Assembly (NCBI RefSeq): GCF_009831235.1
Contig: NZ_WUUL01000010.1
Location: forward strand, 99,357-163,356
Reading direction: 5' to 3'
Origin: Shimazuella alba
GTDB lineage: Bacteria > Bacillota > Bacilli > Thermoactinomycetales > Thermoactinomycetaceae
DNA length: 64,000 nucleotides
Of this stretch, positions 18,297 to 28,189 are shown piece by piece. The position numbers were made by a program, and so were the translations under genes. The notes beneath the pieces were generated by a model. The model ran no database searches, was not told the origin of the DNA, and was given only the letters and a program-made list of their open reading frames with translations. Each line of letters opens with the position of its first letter. The first letter of the stretch is position 1.

Positions 18297-19277
18297 ATGT
18301 TATTTCCAAAAAGATGTAAATCAGGTGACCATATCCGAGTTGTTTCTCCATCTAGCAGTTTCTCTATTTTATCGAAAGAAACGGTAGATATTGCCCTGCA
18401 AAGATTAAGTAATCTAGGGTTTACCATCTCGATATCACAACATGCATCTGTGATCGATGGGTTTGATTCCTCATCTATCGAGGCGAGGATCGAGGATATC
18501 CATGATGCTTTTGCAGATGAGAGAGTGGATGCCATTATTACAACGATTGGAGGACATAACTGCAATCAATTATTGAAATATTTGGATTACAAACTCATCA
18601 AACAAAATCCGAAAATACTTGTTGGATACTCAGACATAACAGCTCTATCCAATACGATCTATGCCAAAACAGGTCTCGTCACGTATTCTGGTTCACATTT
18701 TTCTACGTTTGGGATGAAAAAAGGTGTAGAATACACCATTTCATATTTTCAAAAGTGTCTCATGATGGAAGATTCATTAGCCGTGAAACCATCTACACAT
18801 TGGAGTGATGATGCATGGTATTTGGATCAAGAAAATAGAACTTTTCATGTGAATAGAGGTTGGACTGTTATTCAAGAAGGAGAAGCAGAGGGAGTGAGCA
18901 TAGGTGGAAATTTATGCACCTTAAATCTACTTCAAGGAACGGAATACATGCCATCTCTAGAAGGTAGTATTCTTTTTCTAGAAGATGACTATCTAACCTT
19001 TCCTGCCAATTTTGATCGAGATCTCCAATCTCTGATTCATCAATCTGGTTTCGAAGGAGTAAAAGGTATCCTAATAGGTAGATTTCAACTCAAAAGTGGC
19101 GTAACGGACGAGCTCTTGCAAAAGATAATAGCTTCTAAGAAAGAGCTAAGAGGAATACCTATACTTGCAAATGTAGACTTTGGGCATACCAGTCCCATAT
19201 TTACCTTTCCAATTGGTGGGAGAGTGAAAATGAGAGCGATGAAGGAAGGATCGAGTCTTGTCATCCAACAACACTAA
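18297..19277 (+). CDS. S66 peptidase (LD-carboxypeptidase / MccF-like)
   Basis: 326 residues. The family cleaves LD-peptide bonds in murein or, in MccF, the acyl bond of microcin C for self-immunity. Seen: GYSDITAL with nucleophile Ser112, the TIGGHNCNQLL block before it, and NVDFGHTSP with the catalytic His near residue 298. Length equals MccF-type proteins. ATG 18297 has only a weak site (GGAAAGGAAT). Its place in an island with a peptide antibiotic operon makes a detoxifying role attractive, but this is inference. Confidence 0.83.
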   Translation: MLFPKRCKSGDHIRVVSPSSSFSILSKETVDIALQRLSNLGFTISISQHASVIDGFDSSSIEARIEDIHDAFADERVDAIITTIGGHNCNQLLKYLDYKLIKQNPKILVGYSDITALSNTIYAKTGLVTYSGSHFSTFGMKKGVEYTISYFQKCLMMEDSLAVKPSTHWSDDAWYLDQENRTFHVNRGWTVIQEGEAEGVSIGGNLCTLNLLQGTEYMPSLEGSILFLEDDYLTFPANFDRDLQSLIHQSGFEGVKGILIGRFQLKSGVTDELLQKIIASKKELRGIPILANVDFGHTSPIFTFPIGGRVKMRAMKEGSSLVIQQH

Positions 19278-19301
19278 ATTACTTAGAGAATTATTGTCGA
19301 G

Positions 19302-20270
19302 GTGAGTGAAATCAAAGCAATTCAAGAATCTATTTTTCATACAATGGAATCGATGCTATCTGTAGAAGTACAGTCTGAAGAACCGATTCTTCGAGGACGT
19401 AAAAATTTAAAGTGGATCGTTACTTTATCCAGTGGAGAAAAATTATTTGTAAAACAGTATCATCAACAACGGTACATGGGAAAGCTTTCATACGTCAAAA
19501 AAGCTTTAGCGATCCAAAATACACTTCAACACCAAGGAGTCGTTTGTCCGAAAATCCATACTTGGAATGGAGAATATATTTTAACTACTCCAGACGGAGT
19601 TTTGTTTTCATTCATGGAGGTGTGTAAAGGAGAGTTTGTAAAGCCCAGTCATACAACTGTGAAACAAATGCAGTCTCTTGGATATGAACTAGGAAAAATG
19701 CATTCTGCTTTTCGAAGACTACCTGCCAGTGTGCTCCATTGGTCACCATCAAAAGAACACATTCAGGATGAGTGGGAAAAACAATACAAACAAGCAAAAT
19801 AAGGTGAATGCACTCCTCGAATTCTGTCTACATTGTAGCAACAACGAGAGATTTTGAATCACCTTGATTTTACCCTATTTCAACTTTGTACTCATGGTTG
19901 GACTCACTGGGATCTCCACCTTGATAATGTGCTATTTCAAGATGATCATGTTTCAGCAATCTTAGATTTTGATCGAGAGAGGTATGTGTACCCAGAATTA
20001 GATGTGGCACGGGTAGTATTATCTGGTTGCATAGATGAAAATGGTTTAAATAAGGCAAAGTTAGATTCTTTTTTTAAAGGTTACCAAGAATGGTTTCCAT
20101 CTTTTGAGTTGAAAGACTTAGGACGAGCACTTCAATTGTTATGGATAGTGGAAGCACCTTGGTGGATAAAAACAGATATCGAAAAATGCAGTGTAGTTCC
20201 ACAACGATTTTTTCTAGAGATCGAGTGGTTACAAAAGAACTGGGGTATTTTCAATGAAAATTCACAATAA
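19302..20270 (+). pseudogene. Second APH/CotS-type kinase, split by frameshifts
   Basis: The N-terminal half (GTG 19302 to stop 19800) has the small lobe (GEKLFVKQYHQQRY) and FSFMEVCKGEF. The C-terminal half runs in another frame to 20270 with HWDLHLDNVLF and LDFDRERYV, the catalytic and metal motifs. Between them (19800-19860) a third frame reads VNALLEFCLH, so two indels are needed to restore a protein of about 320 residues. Dead gene or sequencing error. Confidence 0.75.
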
Positions 20271-20345
20271 AAATATTTTATAGAAAAATCGAAGGAATTT
20301 AGCAATATGAATAGAATTTAATACCTTGATGGAGGGATGTATATT

Positions 20346-22292
20346 ATGAATAAAGTGTTAGAAGGTTTAGATGAAAGCCTATCTATTTTCGGAGGTTTTA
20401 AAAGTTTCTTTCGGAAAAATCCCGATTCATTAGTTGGATATGTCATGGATTTGGGTTACGAAGAAGGGGTAGTGATAACAAATGATTTTTACAAACTTCG
20501 AAACCAAGGTATCCCCAAAAATTCATTTGTAATTATCAAATTGATTGATACAAATGTCAATGTTATTGATAGGAATACAAATAAAAGTATAGGTGTGCCT
20601 GAACATTACATTCTTGCTAGAGTGAAAGAACCAACAGCTACACCTCTTTCAAGTGATGTTTCGAGAACCTATTTTGAATTGCATAAAAGTCATATGCCTG
20701 AGATAGATATTTTTACAAAGGCGGAATTACAATGGAGTGCACTAAAAATAGCTGTTTTAGGTACATATTATGAAAATGAAGAAGGTAATTTAGAGTTTGC
20801 TGGTGATATAGAAAGTTATTTTTCTCCACACTTATATGAAGTGTACAGACCTTCTAACGAAATTCTTGACAACATAATAAATAGTTCGATTCAAAAAAAT
20901 ATATTCAATATCGGAAAACTTCGATATACAGAATCAAAATTGTATAAATCAGTTGACGTTAAAGTAAATGTTTCAGTTGATGATTTTATTGGTTCCAGAA
21001 CTGCCTTATTTGGAAAAACAAGAATGGGTAAAAGCAATACTGTAAAGATCATTGCAGAATCTATTATAACGAATCAAGATAATGATAAAACAGTTGGGCA
21101 AATTATCTTCGATATGAATGGTGAATATGCCAATAAAAATGGTCAAGATGATACATCATTGTATGAAAAATACAACAGTAAGTGTACTAGGTATTCTGTT
21201 AATAAGAAAGCAGGAATGGAAACTTTAAAAGCAAATATGTATGAAGATCTAAAGCTCGGACATGAGATCATTAAACAAATGTTGCTAGAGGAAAATGTTA
21301 AGGCTGATTATATTAATGGTTTCACCAGTTTTGAGCTACAAGATGATCAAGAACAAGAAGATATTAAAAATCGTAGTTATGGAGATTACAAACGTTATAG
21401 ACGTCACGAGAGCATTTATAAATGTATCCTAAAAAAGGCTAAATTTGAATGTGGTGATAAATATAAAGTTTACTTTGATATAAACTCACAAATACTATCA
21501 ACGGTATTTGGGGAAAATTTCAAATTGCAAGGAAAATATATTCCCATTGGTGACGCTATTTCGTACTACAGTAAAATTTGGGATACTTACGTTGATCTGA
21601 AAGGTAAGGGCCCATTTATTAAAAAGAATAAAGATAAAGAAAGTATAGAAAAACCATATTTTGATGAAACGGATATCTCTTTGCTCAGTATTTTAACAGG
21701 AAAAAAACACAGCGGTTCAAACGTCAGTGGAATAACAAAAATAATGAAATATAGTGACTATCATGATTACTCAGCCAACAATGCACTATACAAAATGTTA
21801 GATGATATATATAAAGAAAAGACAGTGATTTTAGATTTGAGTAATTCTAATCCAGTAATTTCACGTTTTTTTACTGAAAAATTGTGCAATACCATTTTTT
21901 CCGAACAAATGGAGCTATTTACAGAAAATAATTTAAATGGTCGTTATGTACAAATGTATTTTGAAGAAGCCCACAATATTTTCCCTTCGAATGATAATGA
22001 CATGTCTAATATATATAATCGATTAGCTAAAGAAGGAGCTAAATTAAACATTGGTTTGATTTATTCAACACAAAGTATCAGTACTTTGAGCAGAGATCTG
22101 CTAAAGAATACGGAAAACTTTTTTATCGCTCATTTAAATGATCAAAATGAAATTAAAGAATTAACCAAGTTCTATGAATTTAAAGATGTAGGGTTGGATG
22201 TTCAAAAGACAAAATCAAAAGGATTTGTGAGGCTTGTTACACAATCACATAAATATGCATTACCAGTTCAAATCAAAAAGTTTGAGGTGTAG
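20346..22292 (+). CDS. HerA-type DNA translocase ATPase (DUF87)
   Basis: 648 residues from ATG 20346, nine bases after GGAGGG (ATG 20337 abuts the site). The N-terminal domain is a HerA-like beta barrel (residues about 20-100). Walker A GKTRMGKSN is near residue 223, Walker B YFEEAHNIFPS near 538, and the sensor TQSISTLSRDLL follows. HerA forms hexameric rings that push DNA into the NurA nuclease. The next gene encodes a NurA-like protein two bases downstream and a Dam methylase follows, so it is most likely the motor of a defence or modification system. Confidence 0.85.
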   Translation: MNKVLEGLDESLSIFGGFKSFFRKNPDSLVGYVMDLGYEEGVVITNDFYKLRNQGIPKNSFVIIKLIDTNVNVIDRNTNKSIGVPEHYILARVKEPTATPLSSDVSRTYFELHKSHMPEIDIFTKAELQWSALKIAVLGTYYENEEGNLEFAGDIESYFSPHLYEVYRPSNEILDNIINSSIQKNIFNIGKLRYTESKLYKSVDVKVNVSVDDFIGSRTALFGKTRMGKSNTVKIIAESIITNQDNDKTVGQIIFDMNGEYANKNGQDDTSLYEKYNSKCTRYSVNKKAGMETLKANMYEDLKLGHEIIKQMLLEENVKADYINGFTSFELQDDQEQEDIKNRSYGDYKRYRRHESIYKCILKKAKFECGDKYKVYFDINSQILSTVFGENFKLQGKYIPIGDAISYYSKIWDTYVDLKGKGPFIKKNKDKESIEKPYFDETDISLLSILTGKKHSGSNVSGITKIMKYSDYHDYSANNALYKMLDDIYKEKTVILDLSNSNPVISRFFTEKLCNTIFSEQMELFTENNLNGRYVQMYFEEAHNIFPSNDNDMSNIYNRLAKEGAKLNIGLIYSTQSISTLSRDLLKNTENFFIAHLNDQNEIKELTKFYEFKDVGLDVQKTKSKGFVRLVTQSHKYALPVQIKKFEV

Positions 22293-22294
22293 AC

Positions 22295-23611
22295 ATGGCC
22301 TATAATTCTAATGGAAAGATGCCATTTGAATTCGCTAGTAAGTTAGGACATTTAGACATTATAAAAAATGATTTTGTGAAGGAACTAATTAATGAGTTTG
22401 AGTCAGTACAATTTAATTCAGATCCCAAGCATATTGAGGAAAATACCTACACAGTAGATGTAGACAAAAGCGATATACGTGCAATTATTACCATTGATGG
22501 GAGTTGCAGCACTCTTGAAAATGCAATAAATAAAAAGAAATCAATTTCATTTATTAAGATCGCCACTCTGATGATAGGTTTAGAGAAGTTAGAACAGGCC
22601 CAAAGTGTCATTGTTGATCCCAAACTAATTAATGAGATTATCACTCAATATTCGGATACCATATGTACAGTTCTCCCTTTGAACAATGTAAAAATCAAAG
22701 GGATCTCTCCATTAGAAACGATTAGGAGAATTGTAAATATAACCATTAGAGAAAAGTATCCAGTTTTATATGAAACTCTTCGATTTTTGGTATTTAAAGA
22801 ATGGCTTAATAACTATGATTCTACTATCAGTTTTTCATGCCCCATGTGTGGTCATGTAAACATAAAGATAGGTGAATTTGACCAATTTATATGTGGAAAT
22901 GTAGAATGCGGACAGAATATTTTCTTAACAGACTATATTGGATTGCACATGGAATTTAGTGAAGAAAATACAAATGAAAGTATTGCATTGAATTTCATGC
23001 AAGTATTGGAGCATCTTTGGTATTTAAGTTATTTGATTTCAATTTACAAAGATAAAAAATATCGCTTGTCACAAATTTTATTATTAAAAGATGGTCCATT
23101 AATTCTTAACTCGCAATATTCAAGATTAGTAATTCCTATAAGAGAATTTATTCAACATCTCAAAGATAGTGATGTCAAAGCATATTTGGTAGGAATAGAG
23201 AAGAGCGGTCCCTTTACAGATCATGCAGAAATTATCTCCAAGAATTTAAAACAGGTTGGAGAAGTATTCATTCCGAGTAATAAGTATATTTTTTCAAATA
23301 TAAAATCGGGTGGATCAGATACGGATTATGGTGAAAGAGTGCTATATGGTTCAAAATTATTCGTAAAAATAGATGAGAATAATGTTATAGTAGCTACTAT
23401 ACCGACTGGTGAGTATACCTCTAATCCAAAATATGAGGACTTCTATGGTATTAATGAGATAGTAAAAATCCTTGTTCAGCTAAGATCCAAACAATTCGCG
23501 AATGCCTTATTACCAATTGTTGCAGTTAATAAACTTGCTTCAATGTCTGTTTATCCAACAAACAACATTTTACAGAAATTCGCGGATAGCATGATAGGTG
23601 TGGAGAGATGA
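22295..23611 (+). CDS. NurA-like nuclease with a zinc ribbon
   Basis: 438 residues. Early TIDGSCSTLE (about residue 67) and later LLLKDGPLIL (about 264) have the position and form of the acidic motifs of NurA nucleases, which partner with HerA in end resection. Between them lies a zinc-ribbon insert, CPMCG with CGNVECG (about residues 183-209), that I do not know from archaeal NurA. ATG 22295 follows the herA stop by two bases, after a GAGGTG site. Family call is from motif position and the HerA partner, not strong overall similarity. Confidence 0.65.
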   Translation: MAYNSNGKMPFEFASKLGHLDIIKNDFVKELINEFESVQFNSDPKHIEENTYTVDVDKSDIRAIITIDGSCSTLENAINKKKSISFIKIATLMIGLEKLEQAQSVIVDPKLINEIITQYSDTICTVLPLNNVKIKGISPLETIRRIVNITIREKYPVLYETLRFLVFKEWLNNYDSTISFSCPMCGHVNIKIGEFDQFICGNVECGQNIFLTDYIGLHMEFSEENTNESIALNFMQVLEHLWYLSYLISIYKDKKYRLSQILLLKDGPLILNSQYSRLVIPIREFIQHLKDSDVKAYLVGIEKSGPFTDHAEIISKNLKQVGEVFIPSNKYIFSNIKSGGSDTDYGERVLYGSKLFVKIDENNVIVATIPTGEYTSNPKYEDFYGINEIVKILVQLRSKQFANALLPIVAVNKLASMSVYPTNNILQKFADSMIGVER

Positions 23612-23619
23612 GGTGAACA

Positions 23620-24480
23620 ATGTTACAAGTAGTGCCAAATAAAGGTACAACGAAATTTAAAAATGAATTACCTGAAAAAGCGATTGGAAAACCATTTCTA
23701 AAGTGGGCTGGTGGAAAGACAGCGTTACTGTCAAAGATTTTCCCATTTCTTCCTAAGTATTTCAATTCATACTATGAACCTTTTATTGGTGGAGGAGCTT
23801 TGTTCTTTGCCACTAATCCTTATAATTCGGTTATATCCGATATTAATGGAGAATTGATTAATGTATATGTTCAAGTAAGAGACAATTGTGAAGCGATTAT
23901 TTGTGCTCTTAAACAAATGCCTTATGATGAAGATTTTTATTATGAAACTCGAAAAAAAAAGCCAACTAATTTGATTGACAGAGCAATAAGAATGATCTAT
24001 TTAAATAGGACATGTTGGAACGGATTGTATAGAGAAAACCTAAAAGGCGAATTTAATGTTCCTTTTGGAAAGTTTAAAAATGCAATTATTTGTGATGAAG
24101 TGGCTATTCGAAATGCATCAACAATGTTAAAAAAAGCAAAGATCATGAATAGTGATTTTCAAGATGCCCTTGTAAATGTCCAAGAAGGTGATTTAGTTTT
24201 TATTGATCCGCCATATACTGTCATAAATGAATCTGATAGGTTTACAAAATATAATTCAAAAATATTTTCTTGGGAAGATCAAATCAGACTTGCAAAAACA
24301 GCTAAAGAATTGACAGAAAGAGGTGCATATATTGTAGTTAGTAATGCACATCATAAAGAAATCAAAAAATTATATCAAGATTTTAATAGCCATGTAATTA
24401 AACGTACTAGTTTAATAAGTGGTGATAAAAAAGGTAGAAGAAAAACAACCGAGTACTTATTTACGAATATTTCATTGTAG
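23620..24480 (+). CDS. Dam-family adenine-N6 DNA methyltransferase
   Basis: 286 residues of the alpha class (Dam/DpnM). Seen: PFLKWAGGKTALL near residue 25 (AdoMet binding), YYEPFIGGGALFF (motif I), DINGELIN, and FIDPPYTVINESD with DPPY near residue 196. Would methylate adenine in a short site; the target cannot be told. Eight bases after the NurA-like gene with GATGAGGTGAAC as ribosome site, so third in the operon. No separate restriction enzyme gene is near, so HerA-NurA may be the cutting partner. Confidence 0.87.
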   Translation: MLQVVPNKGTTKFKNELPEKAIGKPFLKWAGGKTALLSKIFPFLPKYFNSYYEPFIGGGALFFATNPYNSVISDINGELINVYVQVRDNCEAIICALKQMPYDEDFYYETRKKKPTNLIDRAIRMIYLNRTCWNGLYRENLKGEFNVPFGKFKNAIICDEVAIRNASTMLKKAKIMNSDFQDALVNVQEGDLVFIDPPYTVINESDRFTKYNSKIFSWEDQIRLAKTAKELTERGAYIVVSNAHHKEIKKLYQDFNSHVIKRTSLISGDKKGRRKTTEYLFTNISL

Positions 24481-24693
24481 ATAAAAAAGCAACAATTAGC
24501 GAGCTGTTTTTTTGTTCAGTAGAATTAATTTTACCCGAAAACTTTAAATCGCTTTTAATTTCTGCGGAAAGTGCATATCTTAGATAATTATAACTAAGTA
24601 GGCATAATTCTTAATATTCAACTCAGTAAAGTTCGATTCATGTATTAATTAAATCCTTCAATTTGCAACTAAATGGACTTTTGTAAGAGTTTT

Positions 24694-24732
24694 AAAAAGC
24701 AGGTAATTCGATAATGAATTACCTGCTTTTTA
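24694..24732. terminator. Two-way terminator between Dam and Wadjet operons
   Basis: GCAGGTAATTC and its exact complement around GATAAT, with A-run before and T-run after. The rest of the 24481-24876 gap has no gene. Confidence 0.8.
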
Positions 24733-24876
24733 TAAATTGTTGGTCAATTTTATATGCTTAACTGAAATATAAGTAGGAAAATTGATAATGGAAATCGAAG
24801 TGATAATAATATTAATTTATCGGAAGGTACAATTAATCAAACTAAAAATAGTTATTCAAAGATTTTGGAGGAAAAA

Positions 24877-25926
24877 ATGAAACAACGCATACTAGCATGG
24901 ATCAGTCAACAGAAAAGAAAGACTTTTGAAATATATAATTTACAATATGAATTGGAAAAAAAATACGAATTAAAATACAACGAATTTGCTGCTACTATTA
25001 ATCAATTAGTTGAAGAAGATTTGATTGAATCAGTTAAAAGTAGTGGTAAGAACCATCGAGTTAATTCTCTATATAATAAGTACAAATATAAACTGAAAAA
25101 AACTAAGATGGGTCAACATGAATTTGAAAAACTACTTTTAACATACCATCCAAAAATTAAATTGAACCATTATAGTGCACACAAAGATGAATTTGAGAAG
25201 GACAAGTCATATTTGGACTGTATTAATACATTTTTAAAGAGTACTAAGATCAAACATTGGTTATCTGTTAATGAGCGTTCTTATGAATTATTTGGAGATG
25301 AAAAATGGTTACAGAAAAATGGACAAAAGATACTTAAAAAGATTGGACTTTCTTTTAGCGATTTAAAATGTGAAATAGAGCATGAGCCCTTTTTTTATTA
25401 TCAATGTCCAACATGGAACACGAAAGATCAAGTCAAAGTTCTGATTATTGAAAACAAAGATACTTTTGGTAGTTTTAAACGTTTGTTTAAGAGAGGGATG
25501 ACTAATTTTTTTAAACATACATTCGATCTCTTAATATATGGGGAAGGCAGAAAAATAGAAAGTAGTATTAAAAGTATTGAGGATATTGAGGGGATGAAAA
25601 CGAAACATATCCAAGGATTTTATTTTGGTGATTTAGATCCAGTCGGAATAAATATTTATCTTTCTTTAAAAGAGATAGATATAATACAAGTCTTTCCATT
25701 TCATGAACTATACGAAGAGATGATTTCGCGTTTCACACCAAAAGCAAAATTGCGTATCACAAATCAGGTATATTCACATAAAGATGTTCTAGATTTTCTT
25801 CAGTATATAAACAGTGAATATCACGAACAAGTTATAGGATTATTGCAAAATTATTATATACCACAAGAGTCACTAAATCGTGAGATATTAGAATCATTTG
25901 GCAGTAAGGGGATCAATAATGTTTAA
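24877..25926 (+). CDS. jetD: Wadjet JetD nuclease subunit
   Basis: 349 residues from ATG 24877 after TTGGAGG. N-terminal winged-helix DNA-binding region (residues 1-70), then a topoisomerase-VI/Toprim domain of DUF2220 type: Glu in VLIIENKDTF (about residue 190) and Asp pair in FGDLDPVGINI (about 251). JetD cuts plasmid DNA after the JetABC loop extruder has tested its size. It comes first in the operon, before JetA, whereas type I systems place it last. Overlaps jetA by eight bases. Confidence 0.85.
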   Translation: MKQRILAWISQQKRKTFEIYNLQYELEKKYELKYNEFAATINQLVEEDLIESVKSSGKNHRVNSLYNKYKYKLKKTKMGQHEFEKLLLTYHPKIKLNHYSAHKDEFEKDKSYLDCINTFLKSTKIKHWLSVNERSYELFGDEKWLQKNGQKILKKIGLSFSDLKCEIEHEPFFYYQCPTWNTKDQVKVLIIENKDTFGSFKRLFKRGMTNFFKHTFDLLIYGEGRKIESSIKSIEDIEGMKTKHIQGFYFGDLDPVGINIYLSLKEIDIIQVFPFHELYEEMISRFTPKAKLRITNQVYSHKDVLDFLQYINSEYHEQVIGLLQNYYIPQESLNREILESFGSKGINNV

Positions 25927-27451
25927 TGAGATTTTTCATGGGTTTTCAAATCGAATGAACTCATTATTAGTTATTCAACCAATTTTGGATTTAGAGAAAA
26001 AAGAACGTTATAAGCAGTATCCATTAGTTTCGATTGGTGTATCTATATTATTATTTATTTTAGAAAATATGTTGCGAAATAGTGATCGAAATACGTACGA
26101 AGATATTGCACGTTTTCTTCAAGTTTTACTAAGAGACAGATGGAACGAAGAGCTTTCGTTCGAAGAATCATTGGAAATGACAAAGGTAATAGTCCGAGAA
26201 TATCTTCGAAATAATGGACAGCCTTTTCAAATTTCCTATTATGATTTTGAGCAAAAACAACAAAAAACAAAGTATTACCACTTGATTGATTTCAGCGATA
26301 ACTACACTTTAAAAGATATCAAACGTAATGCCTCTTTCCGACTTACCCCTGATGCTATTGAATCTCTCTTTAAAACGCGAGAAATATTTCAGGAGATGCA
26401 AATATCTATTATGCAAATGTATTTCCGTCAACAGATCCAACGCAAGGTATTTGATGGGGCTTTACAAACTACTGAGGAACTAATCTTTTCAATAAACAAT
26501 GAGAAAATTAAAATGAAGCAATTAATTGAACGAATCGTTAAAGATGTACTACAAATTGCAAAAGAAAATGAGTTTGAAGCAATGCTAGTGAGATATGAAA
26601 AAAGAATGGAGCAAGAAAAAAGGCAATTTGATGAAATAAGTAATTTAATTACTCATACAATATCTGAATATCATAAAGAAATGTTTGCTCAAAAAGAAGA
26701 TCGAGCTTTTGAGTTAATCAAGAAAGTACAGCGGAATTGGTGGGAGGCTAAGGATTGTCATGCGGAATTGTTTACTTTAAAACAGGATGTGCAAAAGTTT
26801 TTTATAGACAGTATGGAGTCTATCATTTTCCAATCTTTTCAATCCAATATTAACTTTGAAACAGAAGTTATTCCTTTAGTAATGGAGAAAAAGCTTCAAC
26901 TCAAAGATTTACGTACTATCTTGCAACCTCTCAATCCGTTGAGATCCATGCGACTATTTCATCCAAGTATATTTTTTGAAACACACAAAAGACGACAAAC
27001 GCAGATAAGAGAGGAAAAAACACTGAACGAATTAACGGATGTGGAGAAAATTCGTATAGAGCAAGAGGAACGTGAACAAAAACATCAACGATTGAATCTA
27101 ATCAAAGATATGATAAGCTTTCTGTTTTCCCCTTTGCATACAAAAGAATATTACCAGATGAGTAAATATCTTAATCAAAATCAGCCAGAGTGGTTAACAA
27201 ATCCGCTGTTTGCTAACACTTTAATTCAATTACACCAATATAAAAATATTTCATTGGAATTAATTGATTCAGTGAACCTATTATCACTAGATGATATCCA
27301 TAGAGCAATTGGGGAATATGTTATCGAAAGTAGAATAGATCAAGTTACAAAGTGTGCACATCTAGAAATATTACTAGATGAAGTCATCATCATATCGAAT
27401 GGTTCAAAAGAAATATCTGATTTTTATGTGAAAAGGGGAGAGAAAAAATGA
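25919..27451 (+). CDS. jetA: Wadjet JetA (kleisin-like subunit)
   Basis: 510 residues from ATG 25919 after AAGGGGAT. Helix-rich with a long charged central part (IRIEQEEREQKHQRLNL). No enzyme motif, as expected of JetA, the kleisin (MukF-like) that joins the two JetC heads. Identified from its place before a short KITE-like gene and a giant SMC gene; sequence alone is weakly informative. Ends overlapping jetB by four bases (ATGA). Confidence 0.8.
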   Translation: MFNEIFHGFSNRMNSLLVIQPILDLEKKERYKQYPLVSIGVSILLFILENMLRNSDRNTYEDIARFLQVLLRDRWNEELSFEESLEMTKVIVREYLRNNGQPFQISYYDFEQKQQKTKYYHLIDFSDNYTLKDIKRNASFRLTPDAIESLFKTREIFQEMQISIMQMYFRQQIQRKVFDGALQTTEELIFSINNEKIKMKQLIERIVKDVLQIAKENEFEAMLVRYEKRMEQEKRQFDEISNLITHTISEYHKEMFAQKEDRAFELIKKVQRNWWEAKDCHAELFTLKQDVQKFFIDSMESIIFQSFQSNINFETEVIPLVMEKKLQLKDLRTILQPLNPLRSMRLFHPSIFFETHKRRQTQIREEKTLNELTDVEKIRIEQEEREQKHQRLNLIKDMISFLFSPLHTKEYYQMSKYLNQNQPEWLTNPLFANTLIQLHQYKNISLELIDSVNLLSLDDIHRAIGEYVIESRIDQVTKCAHLEILLDEVIIISNGSKEISDFYVKRGEKK

Positions 27452-28185
27452 GTTTGTATGAGAAAAATGATGTTCAAGATGCCTTTCGTTTTTTTTTAAC
27501 TATTATGGATAAACAAAAAATAGAACATAGGGATCGTGAGTTTTTTAACATTTATAAACAAGATAGGATAAAAGAAATTTTAGAAGATGTTATCGAGACA
27601 GTTGCTGGTGTGAAATTTGTGCAATCAGACTCTACTAAAACGATATATGTTATCCCTAGTTTTGATAATGAGTGGTTTCGTTACACTAACGAAGAATTAC
27701 GTTCGTTATGGAATTTAAAAACGAATCAGGAGCTTTACCTTGTACAATTTTGCATGTTGGTACTGGTATCGATGTTTTACAATCGGGATACACGCACATT
27801 CACAGATCGTTCTTCTGTTTCAATAGAAGAATTTGAACGAAAATTGTCTAGCTATATACAACAAATAAAACAAATGGATGAAGACGATATTGAAACACAA
27901 AGTGATGAAGTAGAACTAGATTTAAAAAGCATAGTGTCTTTATGGGAACAAAAAGTATTAATTGTAGAAACAGCAAAACAACCAGATAAAGCAAGTAGTG
28001 GAAAAATAGGAACATTGAACAAAGTTTTGAGGTTTTTAGAGAAAGAAGAGCTATTGATTTTAACCGAAGATGGAGAAATCCGTCTTAGGGAGAAAATGGA
28101 TGCAATGGTAACACGGTTTTATTTTAATAAGTCTAGACGGGATCAATTGTTTGACTTTCTAACTAATATATCGAAAGGTGAATAA
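27448..28185 (+). CDS. jetB: Wadjet JetB (KITE/MukE-like subunit)
   Basis: 245 residues, acidic, with winged-helix-like segments at both ends (ELRSLWNLKTNQELYLVQFCMLVLVSM; then GTLNKVLRFLEKEELLILTEDGEIRL, a clear wing). This is the DUF4194-like accessory subunit of the SMC complex. Overlaps jetA by four bases; jetC starts four bases after its stop. Confidence 0.8.
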   Translation: MSLYEKNDVQDAFRFFLTIMDKQKIEHRDREFFNIYKQDRIKEILEDVIETVAGVKFVQSDSTKTIYVIPSFDNEWFRYTNEELRSLWNLKTNQELYLVQFCMLVLVSMFYNRDTRTFTDRSSVSIEEFERKLSSYIQQIKQMDEDDIETQSDEVELDLKSIVSLWEQKVLIVETAKQPDKASSGKIGTLNKVLRFLEKEELLILTEDGEIRLREKMDAMVTRFYFNKSRRDQLFDFLTNISKGE

Positions 28186-28189
28186 CATT

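Noticed and set aside
17867..18319. 150-codon open frame as a peptidase gene
   Set aside because: Chimera of Nudix and S66 fragments; start lies inside the Nudix remnant and catalytic residues are absent.
20337..20345. HerA start at ATG 20337
   Set aside because: The ATG touches GGAGGG; ATG 20346 has proper spacing.
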